Origin: Telopea speciosissima
Lineage: Eukaryota; Streptophyta; Magnoliopsida; Proteales; Proteaceae
DNA length: 64,000 bases
Assembly: GCF_018873765.1 (NCBI RefSeq)
Contig: NC_057924.1
Location: forward strand, 1,860,001-1,924,000
Reading direction: 5' to 3'
In this document: positions 23,823 through 36,429 of the stretch, in pieces
Position numbering within the stretch: position 1 is the stretch's first letter
Layout: each line of letters opens with the position of its first letter
The notes under the pieces: generated by a model
What the model saw: the letters and a program-made list of their open reading frames with translations, nothing else
The model's database searches: none
Told to the model about the DNA's origin: nothing
Position numbers and translations under genes: made by a program

Positions 23823-26800
23823 ATGAAGAAAGTACCTATAGGAAGAGCGTCAGCTTTAGTCCGCCATGGGACTTCTTTCACCTGTAGGTCATTCTGCTCT
23901 GCAACGTCGACCTTCTCTTTGAAGAAAGTGACAAAGACCAATTTCGATTCAGCCCTCGAAGATCTCCGAGGCCATGTTCGCGACGCCGATTTTGTCTCCA
24001 TTGATCTCGAGATGACCGGAGTCACGAGCGCTCCATGGCGAGAATCTTTCGAGTTCGACCGCTACGATGTTCGGTATCTCAAAGTGAAGGACTCTGCCGA
24101 GAAATTTGCCGTCGTTCAGTTCGGCGTATGCCCCTTCCGCTGGGATGCTTCCAAGGAATCTTTCGTTGCTCATCCGTGAGTCCTTTTTTTGTATTTTTCC
24201 GTGATTTTGATATACTGTCTTGTGAGACTTGCCAACACCTCCAAAATGAAGGAAAATTTTGAATTCAGTCAGTTCATGCTACTTCTTGTCTGAAAAGGAA
24301 ATGCAACCAAGAAGGAACTTAGATGTTGAGTAGATTAAGTTTCGTTTTTGAGTTAGTATTATACTTTTTTCTGGCATTTTTATGCTAAACCCAAGAAGAA
24401 AAAGGAAGACCTATCCTTTCATGTGCAAAAGGATTCCTGTTTCTGGATAACGGTGTACCTTTTCGAGCTAGCTGGTGGATAAATTATGCTGGTTTGAACA
24501 AAAGTTGTTCTGTCCTTCATTTCGGTTCACGTTTTTAATCCCTCCGTTCTAACTGTTGTTGTTTACTTGTTTCTGTATATGTAATCTTATTGCTGTGGAG
24601 AATATTGTTGTATTGGACCGTGTTCTTACAAGCTTTCTGAACTTTAGGACTTGTGAATATGATAATAACATGGATCCTGTCTTCAAACAGGCACAATTTC
24701 TATGTATTTCCTCGCAAAGAGCTTCCTTTCGATGGCCCATCTTATGAGTTCCTTTGCCAGACAACCTCTATTGACTTCTTGGCCAAATATCAATTTGATT
24801 TCAATGCTTGCATCCATGAAGGTTCGTTTTTCCTCCTGCTTGCTTAGTTTTCGTTTTGGATGGTTTGATGGACCTGGATAATGGGGAGCAGGTATTTGAT
24901 GGGCTCATCAAAATTAGGTTATTCTTTAGTTTTAGTTACAATTTACAGTGATGAGGTTTTTCTTTTTTTGTTTCCTCCTTCCTTCGTGTGTGAGTGGGTG
25001 GGTATATCATGGGCCTTTAATTATGCATGCTATTGGTTTGTGCTTTGAAACATCTGCTAATGCTGAGTGTGCACTTCAAATGAGTACCTGATCTTTTTCT
25101 TTTCCTGTTATGTCAAATCTGCCATGTTGGAACATAATCATATGCCTATATGCTTGAATATATCGTCATTGTCTATTACCCCAACCCTAGGTACCGATCG
25201 ATGCATGCTTTTGGGTGCTGAAAAATTGTTGTCAGTGTGTAGTTTAACGTTCATTGTCAGATAATTAGGACCATATGCTCTAGTAAAATATTGTTGTTTG
25301 GTAGAACTACCAGGAGAGCATTATGGTGGGTTGCTAGTTTCTGCTCTCTTAAGCAGTCCAGTCCTGTAATATACGGTTGGTAGTCTACAAGTTTACTTCT
25401 GTTGTTGTGTCCTATTTCACATTGTTGTTTATTTAATATAGGTTTTTCGGGAATTTACACTCTTGGGTAATCCCAGGAATTTCTTATTTATCCAGAACAC
25501 AAGAAGCTGAAGCGTGGCGTCACTTCAATTTGGAATATGAGGATGACTTATCTAAAGAAGTCAGAGATATACCATTGATTAGTACAGTGGATGTTCTTTT
25601 CACTGAGCGGGTAAAGAACAGATTTAGAGAATGGCGTGATGGGTTGTTGCGGAATACAAATGTGGGGTCTCAGTTTGAGGGGAACTCAAATGACTCGAAA
25701 CAAAAATTTCAAACTGTTTTCTTCAAGATGCGTCCAGCTCTTACACTGAAGGGGTTCACTTCTCATCAAATGAGATTGATACAGCTGGTAATGTTGTTTT
25801 GGTTTACTATGTATACATTCATGCTGTGAAATAAAGTAAATTACTGTTCGAAATGTCGTGTATACAACAGAATTTTTTTGTGGTAATATTGTTTTACTGT
25901 TTTTAGTTTGTACTTTTGTGGTGGGAAAGTAAAGTAGTTGGATGTTAGAAATGTGTACACAAACATCCAACTACTTTGTTTTACTAAGTATACATTCATG
26001 CTGTGAAATAAAGTAAATTACTATTAGAAATGTTGTGTATACAGCAGAATTGTGGTAATACTTTTTTTACTGTAGTTTGTACTTTTGTGGTGTGAAAGTA
26101 AAGTAGTTGGATGTTAGAAATGTGTACACAAATAGAATTTCGTGGAGTTTTTGCTTATGAATTATTTTCAGTTTTTTATTCATTTTAATCAATAAAATAA
26201 ACAATCTATATTCTTATTGTCATATTGATCTCGTTTAAAGAATTAAGCAATTAAACAGTTTCCAAGTTGATAATTGTATTTTGGATGACGAAACTATCCC
26301 TTGGGATGTTTCATGACGCTTTCTGCAAAGTCCATGGGGAGTATCTTTAATTTGGAGCCCAATAACATGTCAGTATGTCATGTGTCTTGGGTTTAGGGAT
26401 CGCAATGGGGTGGGTTAAAGCGTGCTCCACTGCAGCTTGCCATTAATTGTTTGGGTTTGGTATGACCAAGATTTGGTTAGAGTGGGTTCTGTGTTTGAAA
26501 TTACCCAAGGTTCACTCCCTGCCTGCCATGGTTGCCTTGTAATTGGTAAAGCCCCGTGCATGTTCTGTGGGGTGGATCCTGGTTGATCAATGTATTAAGG
26601 GGGTTGGATATGGTTTTGGCAAAACCTTCCCTGCCCCAGTGTCATCATTCACAGGATCAGGAGCTAAAAGTAGGTGAATGGTGAGTTTATATGCAATCAA
26701 GGAGCTTGGTCAGGTGATTTTTAATCATCGGGTCACTTTTCCGAGCTATTAGAATCTCTTTCGTAATTCTTGTTAGGTGTTCAAATAAATATTGAGAAAA

Positions 26801-29800
26801 ACATGCAGGATCCTCCACTCAAACTATTTTGTCTAATTAATTTCTTCAGTGCGGTGCACCCAAGATACTTCCATGCACTTTTTGATGCTTAAGAAGCTTG
26901 TTCCAAAATGTAAAATCAGCAGATCATTTTTCTTGGACTCTCTCTCTCTCTCTCACACACACACACTCACACACACACACACACACACACAAGTGACATG
27001 TTTGTTTTAGGATTCTGTGCAGAATGAAGCTGTTACTTTCTTCTTGAGAACCGCTAATCTCTCTCTCTCTCTCTCTCTCTGATGTGCGTGTGTGTTTTGG
27101 ATTCTATACACATTGAAGGTACTGGATTGTGGGTGTTGCTAATATATGGAACTGGAAACGTGCAGGTCATACGACAACAATTCAAAGATCTTGCTTATGT
27201 ATGTGTGTATGGTGAAGATTTCGTTGAACAAAAACTTGTTGTTTACACAGACTCTGAGGATGATAAACACCTGCTTATGGTAAGAAACTAATGTCTATGA
27301 TTTATTATGTTATCAAAACCATCCATTTCAAAATGGAATTTCCAAAGGCTTTATTTGATATTCCTGAGAAGGCATTTATATGTGCTAAGTAAACTATTGC
27401 AATTTCCCAAACTGGGATGGAAAATTTAGTGGAACTTCGATGGCAAAGAGGTAGCCATTAAATAGATATACTACAAAAGCTCTAATACTAATTTGGTGCA
27501 GACAAGAGCCAAAAGAGGTTATTGGCTAACTAGAATAGAGTTTGGATTCAGGATATCAAAAAGAAAGAAAAATACTAGGTTACGGGTTGAGATTAAGGGA
27601 AAGTGCTGGGAAAGGTCTCTATGTAATACAAAGCTTAGCTTGATAAAATATTAGGTTTAGTTGATAAAATATTATGGTTTAGTGGAAGCTTGGAACTCAA
27701 TCTTGAACAGGATTGCAGAAAATTCTGTTGGTTGGAATTCAATTAAAAAGGGGCATAAAATAGAGCCATTAAACAGACTAAGGTGATAAGAGATCTGATA
27801 CTACCATCAATTCTGCTGGTTAATCAGTTCCAGCAATGTGACTTTGATTAAATCTCGTGTTTTTTATTGCTGGTTTCAATTTTTCTTTGGGAAGCGAGGC
27901 TTGCAACATAGCTTCTTGGGGAATCCTGCAATCGGTTCATTAGGGTTTTGCATTAGGAGTCGCAAGCTGTTGAATTAAAAGTGGAAATGATGATTTGTAA
28001 GACGAAAAATGCAGGTTAACTGACATTTTAGAGCCGAGGTAATAGGAAAATATCAAATCAAAAGGGAAACAGGGGTGTTATTCATCAAAAAAATAGGCAG
28101 GGGGTTTCAAGTGATGGTATTGATTATATTACCCAGATCTGCATGAATTTTGAGGTATCTGGTACAAAAAATTGCATTTAAAATGGAATTATCCAACACA
28201 ATTTGATGCCCATTCAAAGTTTTGGAGTAACATAGAATATATAGAAAAAGATCACTGCTGTATGAGATGAATTTCTGATCCTTATAAGGCTTAACTTATC
28301 TTTCTCTCTTCCTGCAGCAAGAGGTAAAGGATGGGTTACACAAGGAAGCGGAGAGGAAAATTAAAGCTGCGGTTGGCTTTCGACATGTTATTGACCTTCT
28401 TTCCTCAGAAAGGAAGTTGCTTATTGGTCATAATTGCTTTTTAGGTATCTTTATCTTCTCAATCTTGTAAAGATATCTGTACCTTTAGCACGCACTTTCC
28501 TCAGACATTCACTTATCTGATACAGATATTGCACACATATATAGCAAATTTTTTGCTCCACTCCCTTCAGCTGTGGAAGAATTTGTATCTTCCTTTCATA
28601 AAAAGTTCCCATACATTGTGGACACAAAGCACCTCTTGAGGACCAACAATGCAATTCAGAATTTGATGAAGAAGCACAGCACATCACTATCTTCAGCCTT
28701 TGCCCATTTGTGTCCTGAAATTGCTTGTGTTGCAAAGGGTTCTACTTTGCCTCATCTCTCCTATCTGAAGGTTGAGGTTCAAGTGGATGACATGAGGTTT
28801 GTTCCCTGTCCTATTATCGATTCTTATTTTGCAATTTTTCTGATTACAGTTGTGAAACTTCCAAGATAATTAAGACTTTGACAACCATTGAAGTTCAATT
28901 GCTTTTATTTCCAAAAGATTTCAGTGTTATTTGTTCTCCAGTTTAATTAACAATATGTAGCAAGAGGCCAAGAGCATCATCTAATCCTGATTCCATGGGC
29001 AACCCTTAAAAACTACTCAAGTCAAGTAGGTTATAAAAACCGGAAAGTTATCAAACCACATCAGAATTAAAGGTTATTAACACTTATTTTAGTCTTCTTC
29101 TCATTTTACTCTGAATTTGTATCAAGATATGTATGATTTTTCAAATTTTCTCTGCTGTCATTGCCATGTGGCACACATTCAAATCCACTGCAAATGGTCG
29201 AACAGATGTAAGGTTTTGATTTGGATGATCTAGATGGTGATTATCATTGGATTTTGAATATAGGGTTTATAGGAGGGTAGGGAATATATTTTGTGTGATT
29301 TGAGAAAGTAGGTTCTGATTTGGGGTTTAGAATGATGTACGCAGCCTTACCCCTGTTTCGCAGGTTTGAGTTGGGAAACAGCCTCTCCGCAAAGTGGGGG
29401 TAAGGCTGCGTACAATGTGACCCTCCCCAGACCCCACAGGGCGGGAGCCTCATGCACTGGGTACGCCCTCTTTTAATGATGTTTGGCATGAGGTTGAAAT
29501 AGGGTATGGATGAATAAATTCAAGAAATAGGCTTAGGCATGCATTGGATTGATAAGTTCAAGAAATAGTTCCAAAATGATGTTTGGGTATCTAAAGATTT
29601 GATATGAAGGGTTGTAAAGGACTAAAGGGATCAGATGGGTGGTGGAGATTTCTTCGATAAAAAGCAGGTTTTTGATTGAAGAACCCAATTGTGTAGAGTT
29701 TGAGGTTAATGTTTTGTAGTTAGTTCATGGGTACTGAGAAAGAAGGTTTTGAGAATTCAGAGAAAGAGAAGCAATCAGATTCAATGGAATAGCTGAGAAC

Positions 29801-31641
29801 AGATTTACATTGAGAAATACTAAGAAGAATAAACAAGGATTCGATTTAGATTAGAGAAAAATAGGAAGAAAAGTAGTGTTAAAAGGCAAACAAACGGGAG
29901 AGAAGATAGAAAAATATTCTAAGATTGGAGACCTCTCCCAAAAACATTCAATTAAAATTATACTGGGTGGCTACATGCCTACATCATATGAGACTACTAA
30001 ATTTCATATTTAACCTGATCTTGAGAAAGAGCCTGGTGGCTGTCACTTATCTGCTTGCTACTTGAGCAAACTACCTGCACTAATAAAAGGGGTTAATAGG
30101 ACATTAGGACCTCACACAACTGCTGACCTGCAGAACTAAAATTAGAATATCAACCCCATATACATAAGGGTGCATCTTGTTGTCACCAAGTAGGTGAACT
30201 TAGAAGTTGCAACCTTATTTTTTTGCCCCTTGTCTTATTCCCAAAAGTTATATAATGGGGGGGGGTAATCTTGTCATATCACATGGACAACGACTGCTTT
30301 TGAAAATGACATAATGATAAGTTGCTTTCAACTTATTTTGAAAACCCATTTTAACCCACGACTAAAATAACATTTGAGAATAAGACAAGGGGCAAAAAGG
30401 CAAGGTTACAATCTTGTTGAGGTTGGTTACAACAAGATTTTCTCTATACATAAATACACTTGTCCCCCTTAATTTTGGGCCATGATGGTAGCTCAATTAA
30501 AGCTTATGAACAGAAATCTCTATTGCTGCATTGTTTCGCTATCACGTTTCTATTATATTATATTCCATGCACAGGATTATCCAAGTTGGAGATTTCTTAA
30601 GGCACCAACACAATTAGGATTGAACATGAGAAACTTGGAACCTGTAGTGTGCCTCTCGACTGTTATTCCAGAAGTGGTGAAGCTCAGTTCTACCATAAAA
30701 TGCAAGTCAATGCAATTTCTTTTTGCCATCTAGTAAATTGGACTGCAACTATGGAAGTGGGTTCTTCTGATTCAAAAAGCAATTCACCCTACAGGTCCTC
30801 TAACTGGAATTCAGGAGCTAAGCATGAAGCTGGTTATGATGCTTTTATGACTGGATGTGTGTTTGCTCAGGCATGCAGTCGTATGGGTATTGATTTCAAA
30901 CTCTATTCCCCATCAACAGTCTTGGCCTACAATGAGAAGCTTCAGAAGCACATGAACCTTCTATATCTCAGCTGGAATATTGGAGCTGTTATTGATTTAA
31001 GCAGTGGGAAGGTGACTCCAGAGTCCTCAGGTTTCTATTTCAACAAACGTCGATATCCAGAGGTGGTTTTCCAAAATATTGTTTTATTCTGGGGATTTCC
31101 CTCCAAGCTCAAGCCCCGAGAGTTGAGGGAGTGCATTGCTAAAGTATTTGGCCCTGATTCAGTTACCGCCATCTACTACTTGGATAAAACTGCATCATTC
31201 ATCCAATTCAGCAAGGAAGAATTTGTGACTGGTTTCCTTGTGTTGAAGGAAACACTAGAGAGAAATAATGATCCAATCTCAGTCTTGCACCCTCTCTCCA
31301 AATTATTAGAAGGTGGGCATACCCATGCTGCCAAGTATGAGGTTTACAAAGAGATTTGTAGCTCTGCCATTTCAAGAATTTTATTTGCAGATCAAGCCAA
31401 TTCAGTTTGTATTAAATTGAGGGAAGAATTGGATACTCAAGAATTGGTAAGTTCCAGTGAGATAAGTGAAGCTGGGAACTCAATTTCAAGTTTTGTTGCC
31501 AAAAGTGAGTCAAAGTCAACAAAGAGTAATGATGTGTTAAATGATCCGTCGTATCGCCATTTCTCATGTGATGAAATGAACGATGCCTTGTATATCATCA
31601 AGTCTCAACTAGGGAAACAGACAAAGAATGCTAAATTATGA
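23823..31641 (+). CDS. AHG2: Poly(A)-specific ribonuclease PARN (AHG2-like, probably mitochondrial)
   Basis: 3'-5' exonuclease of the DEDDh family that removes poly(A) tails; Arabidopsis AHG2 trims mitochondrial poly(A) and affects ABA responses. Exons: 23823-24175, 24691-24821, 25477-25787, 27166-27279, 28318-28444, 28526-28796 and 30795-31641, all GT/AG, summing to 2,154 nt (717 residues; Arabidopsis about 690). Active-site residues are all present: D61 and E63 (FVSIDLEMTG), D346 (HNCFLDIAHIYSKF, codon split by intron 5), H446 and D451 (KHEAGYDAFMTG). About residues 528-600 form an RRM-like region (VLFWGFPSKLKPRELRECI). Residues 1-40 are rich in Arg, Ser and Lys without acids, like a mitochondrial presequence. 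The ATG at 23,823 is the first in frame. Six introns, the largest 2.0 kb. Homology and frame are unambiguous. Confidence 0.95.
25805..26132. repeat. Tandem duplication in PARN intron 3
   Basis: Two ~150-160-bp copies (about 25,805-25,965 and 25,982-26,132), both running from GTATACATTCATGCTGTGAA through TTTGTACTTTTGTGG to GTTAGAAATGTGTACACAAA. The junction CATCCAACTACTTTG is the reverse complement of the copy-end motif AAAGTAGTTGGATG, forming a small hairpin. Copies differ by scattered substitutions and a few small indels. Confidence 0.85.
26938..27080. repeat. CT/AC microsatellites in PARN intron 3
   Basis: A (CT)n tract passes directly into an (AC)n tract (about 26,938-26,992), and a second (TC)n tract lies at about 27,059-27,080, some 85 bp before exon 4. 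The second could serve as extended pyrimidine tract for the acceptor. Confidence 0.85.
29330..29476 (+). mobile_element. Au-type SINE, rearranged, in PARN intron 6
   Basis: The plus strand carries GGTTTGAGTTGGGAAACAG (degenerate box B), GGTAAGGCTGCGTACAATGT, CCCCAGACCCCACAGGGCGG and GTGCACTGGGTACGCCC-type 3' sequence as in Au SINEs. The expected 5' tRNA-like part is replaced by TGTACGCAGCCTTACCCCTG, which is an inverted copy of an internal part of the same element. Confidence 0.8.
30168..30444. mobile_element. Mutator-type MITE in PARN intron 6 (277 bp)
   Basis: Flanked on both sides by the 9-bp direct repeat TATACATAA (30,159-30,167 and 30,445-30,453). Ends pair CATCTTGTTGTCACC with GGTTACAACAAGAT, and inner arms pair at GCCCCTTGTCTTATT. 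The nearest exon (30,795) is 350 bp away, so splicing sites are untouched. Confidence 0.85.
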
Positions 31642-32600
31642 AGCGTATACCTAAGTTGCAGCAAATGTTGAATCTTATATTTTTCCTCATTTGTTGTTTT
31701 AGCAATATTTTTTTAAAGAAAATTGTAATTCTTGAATTCTCATTGTGCATATGCTGTCATTTTACAAAAGGCACCACTGGTACATGTGCAATAGATATGG
31801 CTTTGGCGTTCATTTATCATCGGCCTCTTCATTGTCAATGGTAGAGAGTTGTGAGACAATACAAAGATGATCCCATGGATCCAGCAATGAGCTTCTGTGA
31901 GCGAGGAGAAAGGAAAATGATCCGTGGGGTCAAAAGCAATTTAAATTATGGCTTGGGATCTTTGCATAGGTTTTTGATTTTTTTTTGGTGTCTCCCACTG
32001 CTACCTTTACATCTCGGAGCTTATGACTTATGCGAGGTGGCTGGCAAACATGTGGTTCATTATGAAAGGGAAAATCTTATTATAAGCAAAGTTGTGAATT
32101 AAGAAGTATTTTTAGACCGTTTATTGCATCTCCTTAATGCACTTCCTATACCGCTTGCTTTGAGAACCCTCTCTTTTTTCTTTTTTACTTAGTTTCTTTC
32201 TGTTTTCGTTAAAAAAAAAAAAGAATTCAGTTTACTCATTAGTGAGTTTAACATTAGCTTTTGAATTCTACCCAAAAAAAAAAAAAACATTAGCTTTCGA
32301 ATTGACATTTCAATGTTGCAAATTTTGGATTGAAATTGTGGAACCTCTTGCCTTAACCTAAATTTTTTGAAGTTGAATTTTTCAAGAGCTTTTTTTTTTT
32401 AATGAAAATTTTCAGTATAACTTTAGGGTAAAATATTCCCACGATGAATATTCAAAATGGAAATTGTAAATTTTTTTAACCGTACGATATGATATAGTTA
32501 AAATGACTCAAAATTTGAATGAGATGGTAAACAAAGTAGTCAAATATTTTCAGAACGGCCAAAAAAAAAAAAAAAAAAAAACCTATACAAATTTTAAACA
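31642..32600 (+). other. PARN 3' UTR and downstream spacer
   Basis: AT-rich sequence after the stop codon at 31,639-31,641. Poly-A/T runs at about 32,210, 32,275 and 32,560-32,580 may be repeat tails; the last lies just before the LINE. The true poly(A) site is not identified. Confidence 0.4.
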
Positions 32601-32617
32601 ATTAGATTAGAAAAAAT

Positions 32618-34330
32618 ATGACAAAAAAACAAAGCAATATATACACCAATTATAAGATTAATTCGTTGTTAAATAGGATTATGAACACAAGGAAGATGGC
32701 AGATGAATGGAAGAGAAGAATTGTAGTTCCGATCTACAAAAATAAAGGTGATTTCCAAAGCTGCAATAACTACAGAAGCATAAAGCTAATGAGTCACACA
32801 ATGAAACTTTGGGAGAAGGTTATTGAAGCTCGGTTGAAAAGAGAGACTCTTATCTCGATGAAACAATTTGGCTTTATGATAGGTGGATCCACAACTGAAG
32901 CAATCTACTTATTGAGGAGGCTTATGGAAAGATATAGAAATAGCAAGAAGGATCTCCATATTTCTTCATCGACTTGGAAAAAGCCTATGCACGAGTCCCA
33001 AGAGATCTAATCCAACATGTTCTTATCTTACCAAAAAAAAATAAAAATCCAACATGTTCTTGTGAAGGGGGGTGTCAAGTAAATATATGGATATCATTAA
33101 AGATATGTATAAGGGCATGGTGACTAGAGTGAGATATGGGGGAGGTCAGGACAAGGAACTCCCAATTTCGATTGTATTACATCAAGGCTCAGCATTAAAC
33201 CCTTACCTTTTTGCGCAATTATCATGGATGATATAACCAAGAGCATTCAAGACGAGGTCCCATAGTGTATGCTCTTTGCTGATGATATCGTTTTGGTGGA
33301 TGAGACAAAAGAAGGGATTAACTCTAAATTAGCTTTGGAGGCCAACCTTGGAAACAAGAGGATTTAGGATTAGTAGAACGAAGATAGAGTATATGAGGTG
33401 TAATTTTGGTCACATGCACCTTTATGGATACTGATATAGTGCGAATTGAGGAAAGAGAGATACCGCAAAGTGACTATTTTAGATACCTGGATCAATCATA
33501 AATAAAGAAGGTGACATAAAGGATGATGTTACACAGAGAATTAAAGTGGGTTGGATGAAGTGGAGAGGTGCGATCGAAGTGTTGTGTGACTAACGTATTC
33601 CTCTAAAACTTAAAGGAAAGTTCTATAGGACTGTTGTTCACCCGACCATGATGTATGGGGCAGAATGTTGGGCAATTAAGAAGTGTCATATTGATAAGCT
33701 TTGTGTAGCAGAGATGAGGATGTTACGTTAGATGTATGGAAAAACAAAAAAGGATAAAGTACAGAATGAGCATATAAGAGCGGACTTGGGAGTTGCTCCA
33801 ATCAATGGCAAGCTCCGAAAGAATCATTTAATTAGGTGGTATGGTCATATTCAACAGAGACCTAGGGACACCCCAGTAAGGAGGAGTGATATGATTCCAA
33901 TTGAAGGGGCTAAAAGAATTAGGGGCAGACCTAAAATGACCATAGGAGAAGCGGTGAGGAAGGACATGCATAGTCTAGGTCTGGTCCCAAGTATGAATTT
34001 GGACAGAACCTATTGGAGGGCAAGGATCCATGTCGCAGACCCCATTTAGCTGAGATTATCCTAACGTGTTGGGCTATGTCTTTTTTGCTATTATTATCTT
34101 TCATCTTTCAGCCTATTTCATCCACAAAAAAAAAAAATCTTTCATCTTTCTATTTATCTTCCATCTTCCATCTATTATTTTCCTGTCTTTTCTCATCTCT
34201 TTCTCCATTACTTTTCTCTCAATTTTTTTAATATATTTTTGTTTTCTCCATTTTGTTTTTTGTTTGCATCCATGTGGCCGACCCCATTAAGTTAGGATAA
34301 GGCTGAGTTTGTTGTTGTTGTTTTGTTGTA
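32618..34330 (+). pseudogene. RTE-type LINE, 5'-truncated and frame-broken reverse transcriptase
   Basis: Non-LTR retrotransposon remnant. The first open frame (32,618-33,010) has the RT N-terminal blocks: MADEWKRRIVVPIYKNKGDF, NNYRSIKLMSHTMKLWEKVI, QFGFMIGGSTTEAIYLLRRL. Later pieces in other frames include LHQGSALNPYLF near 33,178 and the catalytic FADD motif near 33,275, then KAGWMKW-like and GAECWAIKK blocks, and a last frame (33,732-34,049) with RADLGVAPINGKLRKNHLIRW. The 3' end has CCCCATTAAGTTAGGATAAG followed by a (TTG)n tail at about 34,309-34,328, typical of plant RTE LINEs. Several frame breaks and stops make it dead. A short direct repeat (CCAACATGTTCTT) around 33,015-33,062 flanks a small A-rich insertion. 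Confidence 0.9.
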
Positions 34331-35850
34331 TAAGACTAACTCATGTTTTCTTCCTTAACATTGTGTTCAATTTAGAAAACACAAAAAGGGCAAAAAGACA
34401 AGGTGGCAAAAAAGAGTGTTTAAAATGTGATTTAACTAAGTATGTGCTGTAGCAGAGATACTATTCCACACCATCTCACTATTGAGGATGTTCTCTCACA
34501 TAATACTCTATGCTCAAACAAAATGTGAGCCCTTGCTAAAAGAATCTTTCTTCTTGCGTTTTGAAAAACCTTTGCCCATACTTTTTATTGATAAATTCTT
34601 TGCTCATACTTACAAACTCTTAACATATTGTGTAACGTCCCAAGAAAACAACATAGTATCGATTTGCATCGGAGATCGGTGAGGTATCCTCATCAAAAGA
34701 CGACTTAGTACCAATAGGTTTGGGAGATCGATGAGGGGATACAAACTTAGTCCCACATCAATTAGGAAGAAAGATCTTGAGCTATTAGTAAAGGGTGGTC
34801 ACCTCGATGCGTTTTAAAACCGTGAGACTTATTGGGTCAAAGTGAACAATATCATGCTAGATGAGGGATTGGGTCATATTATATGTCACCTGATGGTTTC
34901 AATTTGAGATTTGTAAAACAGTCTATGTGTTTCTTCTTCTTTGACTCAATTTTCTGCAAATTATTCTTAATTTTCAATTTTCTTTTTCCTTTGGCTTTGG
35001 CAACAATCTACTAGGCCTCATCTATCTCCCCCACCATAAAAAAATAAAAAAATAAAAAAAATTCCACTAGGCTGAAGTAAGTGTGAATTACTTTATGTTT
35101 TTTTGGATGAATAGATAGTGTGAATTTCTTGTTAAACCACAAATGATGAAATTCCAGAGAGAGAGAGAGATGAGATCAGCCATTGAATTACTGCTTTGAT
35201 ATTGAGAAATCTAAATAGTTACAGATATGGGTAACATGTTGATGAAGAGGGTTAATTTCAAGTTAAAAGTCTTCTCGTTTCTGGGTGATTATCATTGAAT
35301 TCAAATTGTGGTCAGTGGTCTTGGTTCTTCTCGATGAATTCTGAATTCCTGAACCTTTTTGTCTCGACTCTCCATCGTTATGTCCTCACCCCGCCGTCAT
35401 CCTCTCATCAACATTGCCATCACAATCGACCATCAACCTGGAGGAGGACTTTCCCTTATCGGTGTTGTGGTTGTAGTTCAACCTTTACGCTTGCTCCTCT
35501 CCACTGTGGGCCCCGTGGACCTCACGTTTCTGACTTTCTGGAAGAAAAGAAAACGAAAGGATTTCAAGGATTTCGAGTTCGGTTCCCTTACCATCAGGTG
35601 AACGTACATGTGAGAACCAATCATCTTTTCTATTTTTGCTATTTACAAGGAGAGGAGAGGTTTTTATAGAAACAATATTAAAATATGTGATTGGCTCTAA
35701 GATGTATGTTTACCTGTTGGTACTTGCAGTTGATTTATATTCTCAGGATTTCTATTAGATTCTACTCTTTTGCATTTCAAAACCTTGAGTAGAGAGGTAC
35801 TGTTTGAGGTCTCTATGTGGCAATCCATGCAAGCAAGAATCCGGATCAAC
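34331..35850. other. Spacer with a probable LTR fragment at 34,631-34,880
   Basis: At 34,631 TGTAACGTCCC begins a segment with AGTCCCACATC and GATGCGTTTTAAAACCGTGA, then ACAATATCATGCTAG, words that recur in plant LTR retrotransposons; the other end is not found. The rest is AT-rich with a GA tract (35,157-35,170) and C-rich low-complexity sequence at 35,380-35,560. No gene supported. Confidence 0.4.
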
Positions 35851-35990
35851 GAGTCCAGTTCACGTTCACGTATGAGAACGGCTCACAGCCGTCAAGATGG
35901 AATCCACCCCACATGGGTTCCACAGGGTGGATTCCATCTTGACGGCTATGAGCCATTCTCTACGCTCACGTACGTGAATGTGAGCCCAAC
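35851..35990. mobile_element. Fold-back MITE, 140 bp, flanked by an 11-bp direct repeat
   Basis: TCCGGATCAAC occurs immediately at both sides (35,840-35,850 and 35,991-36,001). The inside folds into a hairpin: GCCGTCAAGATGGAATCCAC pairs with GTGGATTCCATCTTGACGGC around a short loop near 35,910-35,925. The long perfect inner arms suggest recent activity or gene conversion. Confidence 0.85.
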
Positions 35991-36237
35991 TCCGGATCAA
36001 CTCCCTCCCACTTGGAGTGGGATGATTCTTTATGTTCGGTTTCGTGACAACATGTGTCATTTTTCTTCCACAAATGTCCCTCTAAACATTCATAATGGCA
36101 GCACAAAGGAGGGACATTTATAGAAACAAAAGAACATGTGTCAACATGAATCTGTACATAAAACCTTCACGTACATGGAGCTTTCTAGGCTTTGCCAATG
36201 CTGGTGTGACTGCTAATTTAAGTAAATAATTTAAGAG

Positions 36238-36420
36238 AAAAAGAACATTGTCGGATCGCATGGCCCCTAAACCAGCACAAGGATATGCAAGGGGCTTCGA
36301 CTAGGGGGATTTTTCATTTTGTAAGGGGTTGGGTGGTCATTTTTCAGAGGGGGATGTGTGTGGGTGCAGACTACATGTGACCGGACATCGTTATTTTTCC
36401 CATAATTTAATAAAGAAAGA
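36238..36420. repeat. Dispersed repeat copy
   Basis: Starts near AAGAACATTGTCGGATCGCA and holds GGCCCCTAA, then AGGGGCTTCGA. It resembles blocks at about 14,025-14,175, 39,055-39,215 and 49,988-50,165. Ends are uncertain. Confidence 0.4.
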
Positions 36421-36429
36421 ATGCTTTCA

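Noticed and set aside
25441-25476. Acceptor TTTAATATAG at 25,440 for PARN exon 3
   Set aside because: It gives a stop (TAA at 25,469) in frame; the acceptor TCCCAG at 25,476 gives GISYLSR, which fits the family.
30649-30794. Upstream start for the last PARN frame (Met near 30,649)
   Set aside because: This part is intron; an acceptor at 30,794 restores RSSNWNSG in phase with exon 6.
34631-34880. Complete LTR retrotransposon or Cassandra-type TRIM
   Set aside because: Only a starting TGTAACGTCCC and some LTR-like words are seen; no 5S-like segment, second LTR or target duplication.
35295-35669. Plus-strand 124-codon frame rich in His and Pro
   Set aside because: Low-complexity sequence in a repeat-rich spacer; no family recognised and no splice partner found.
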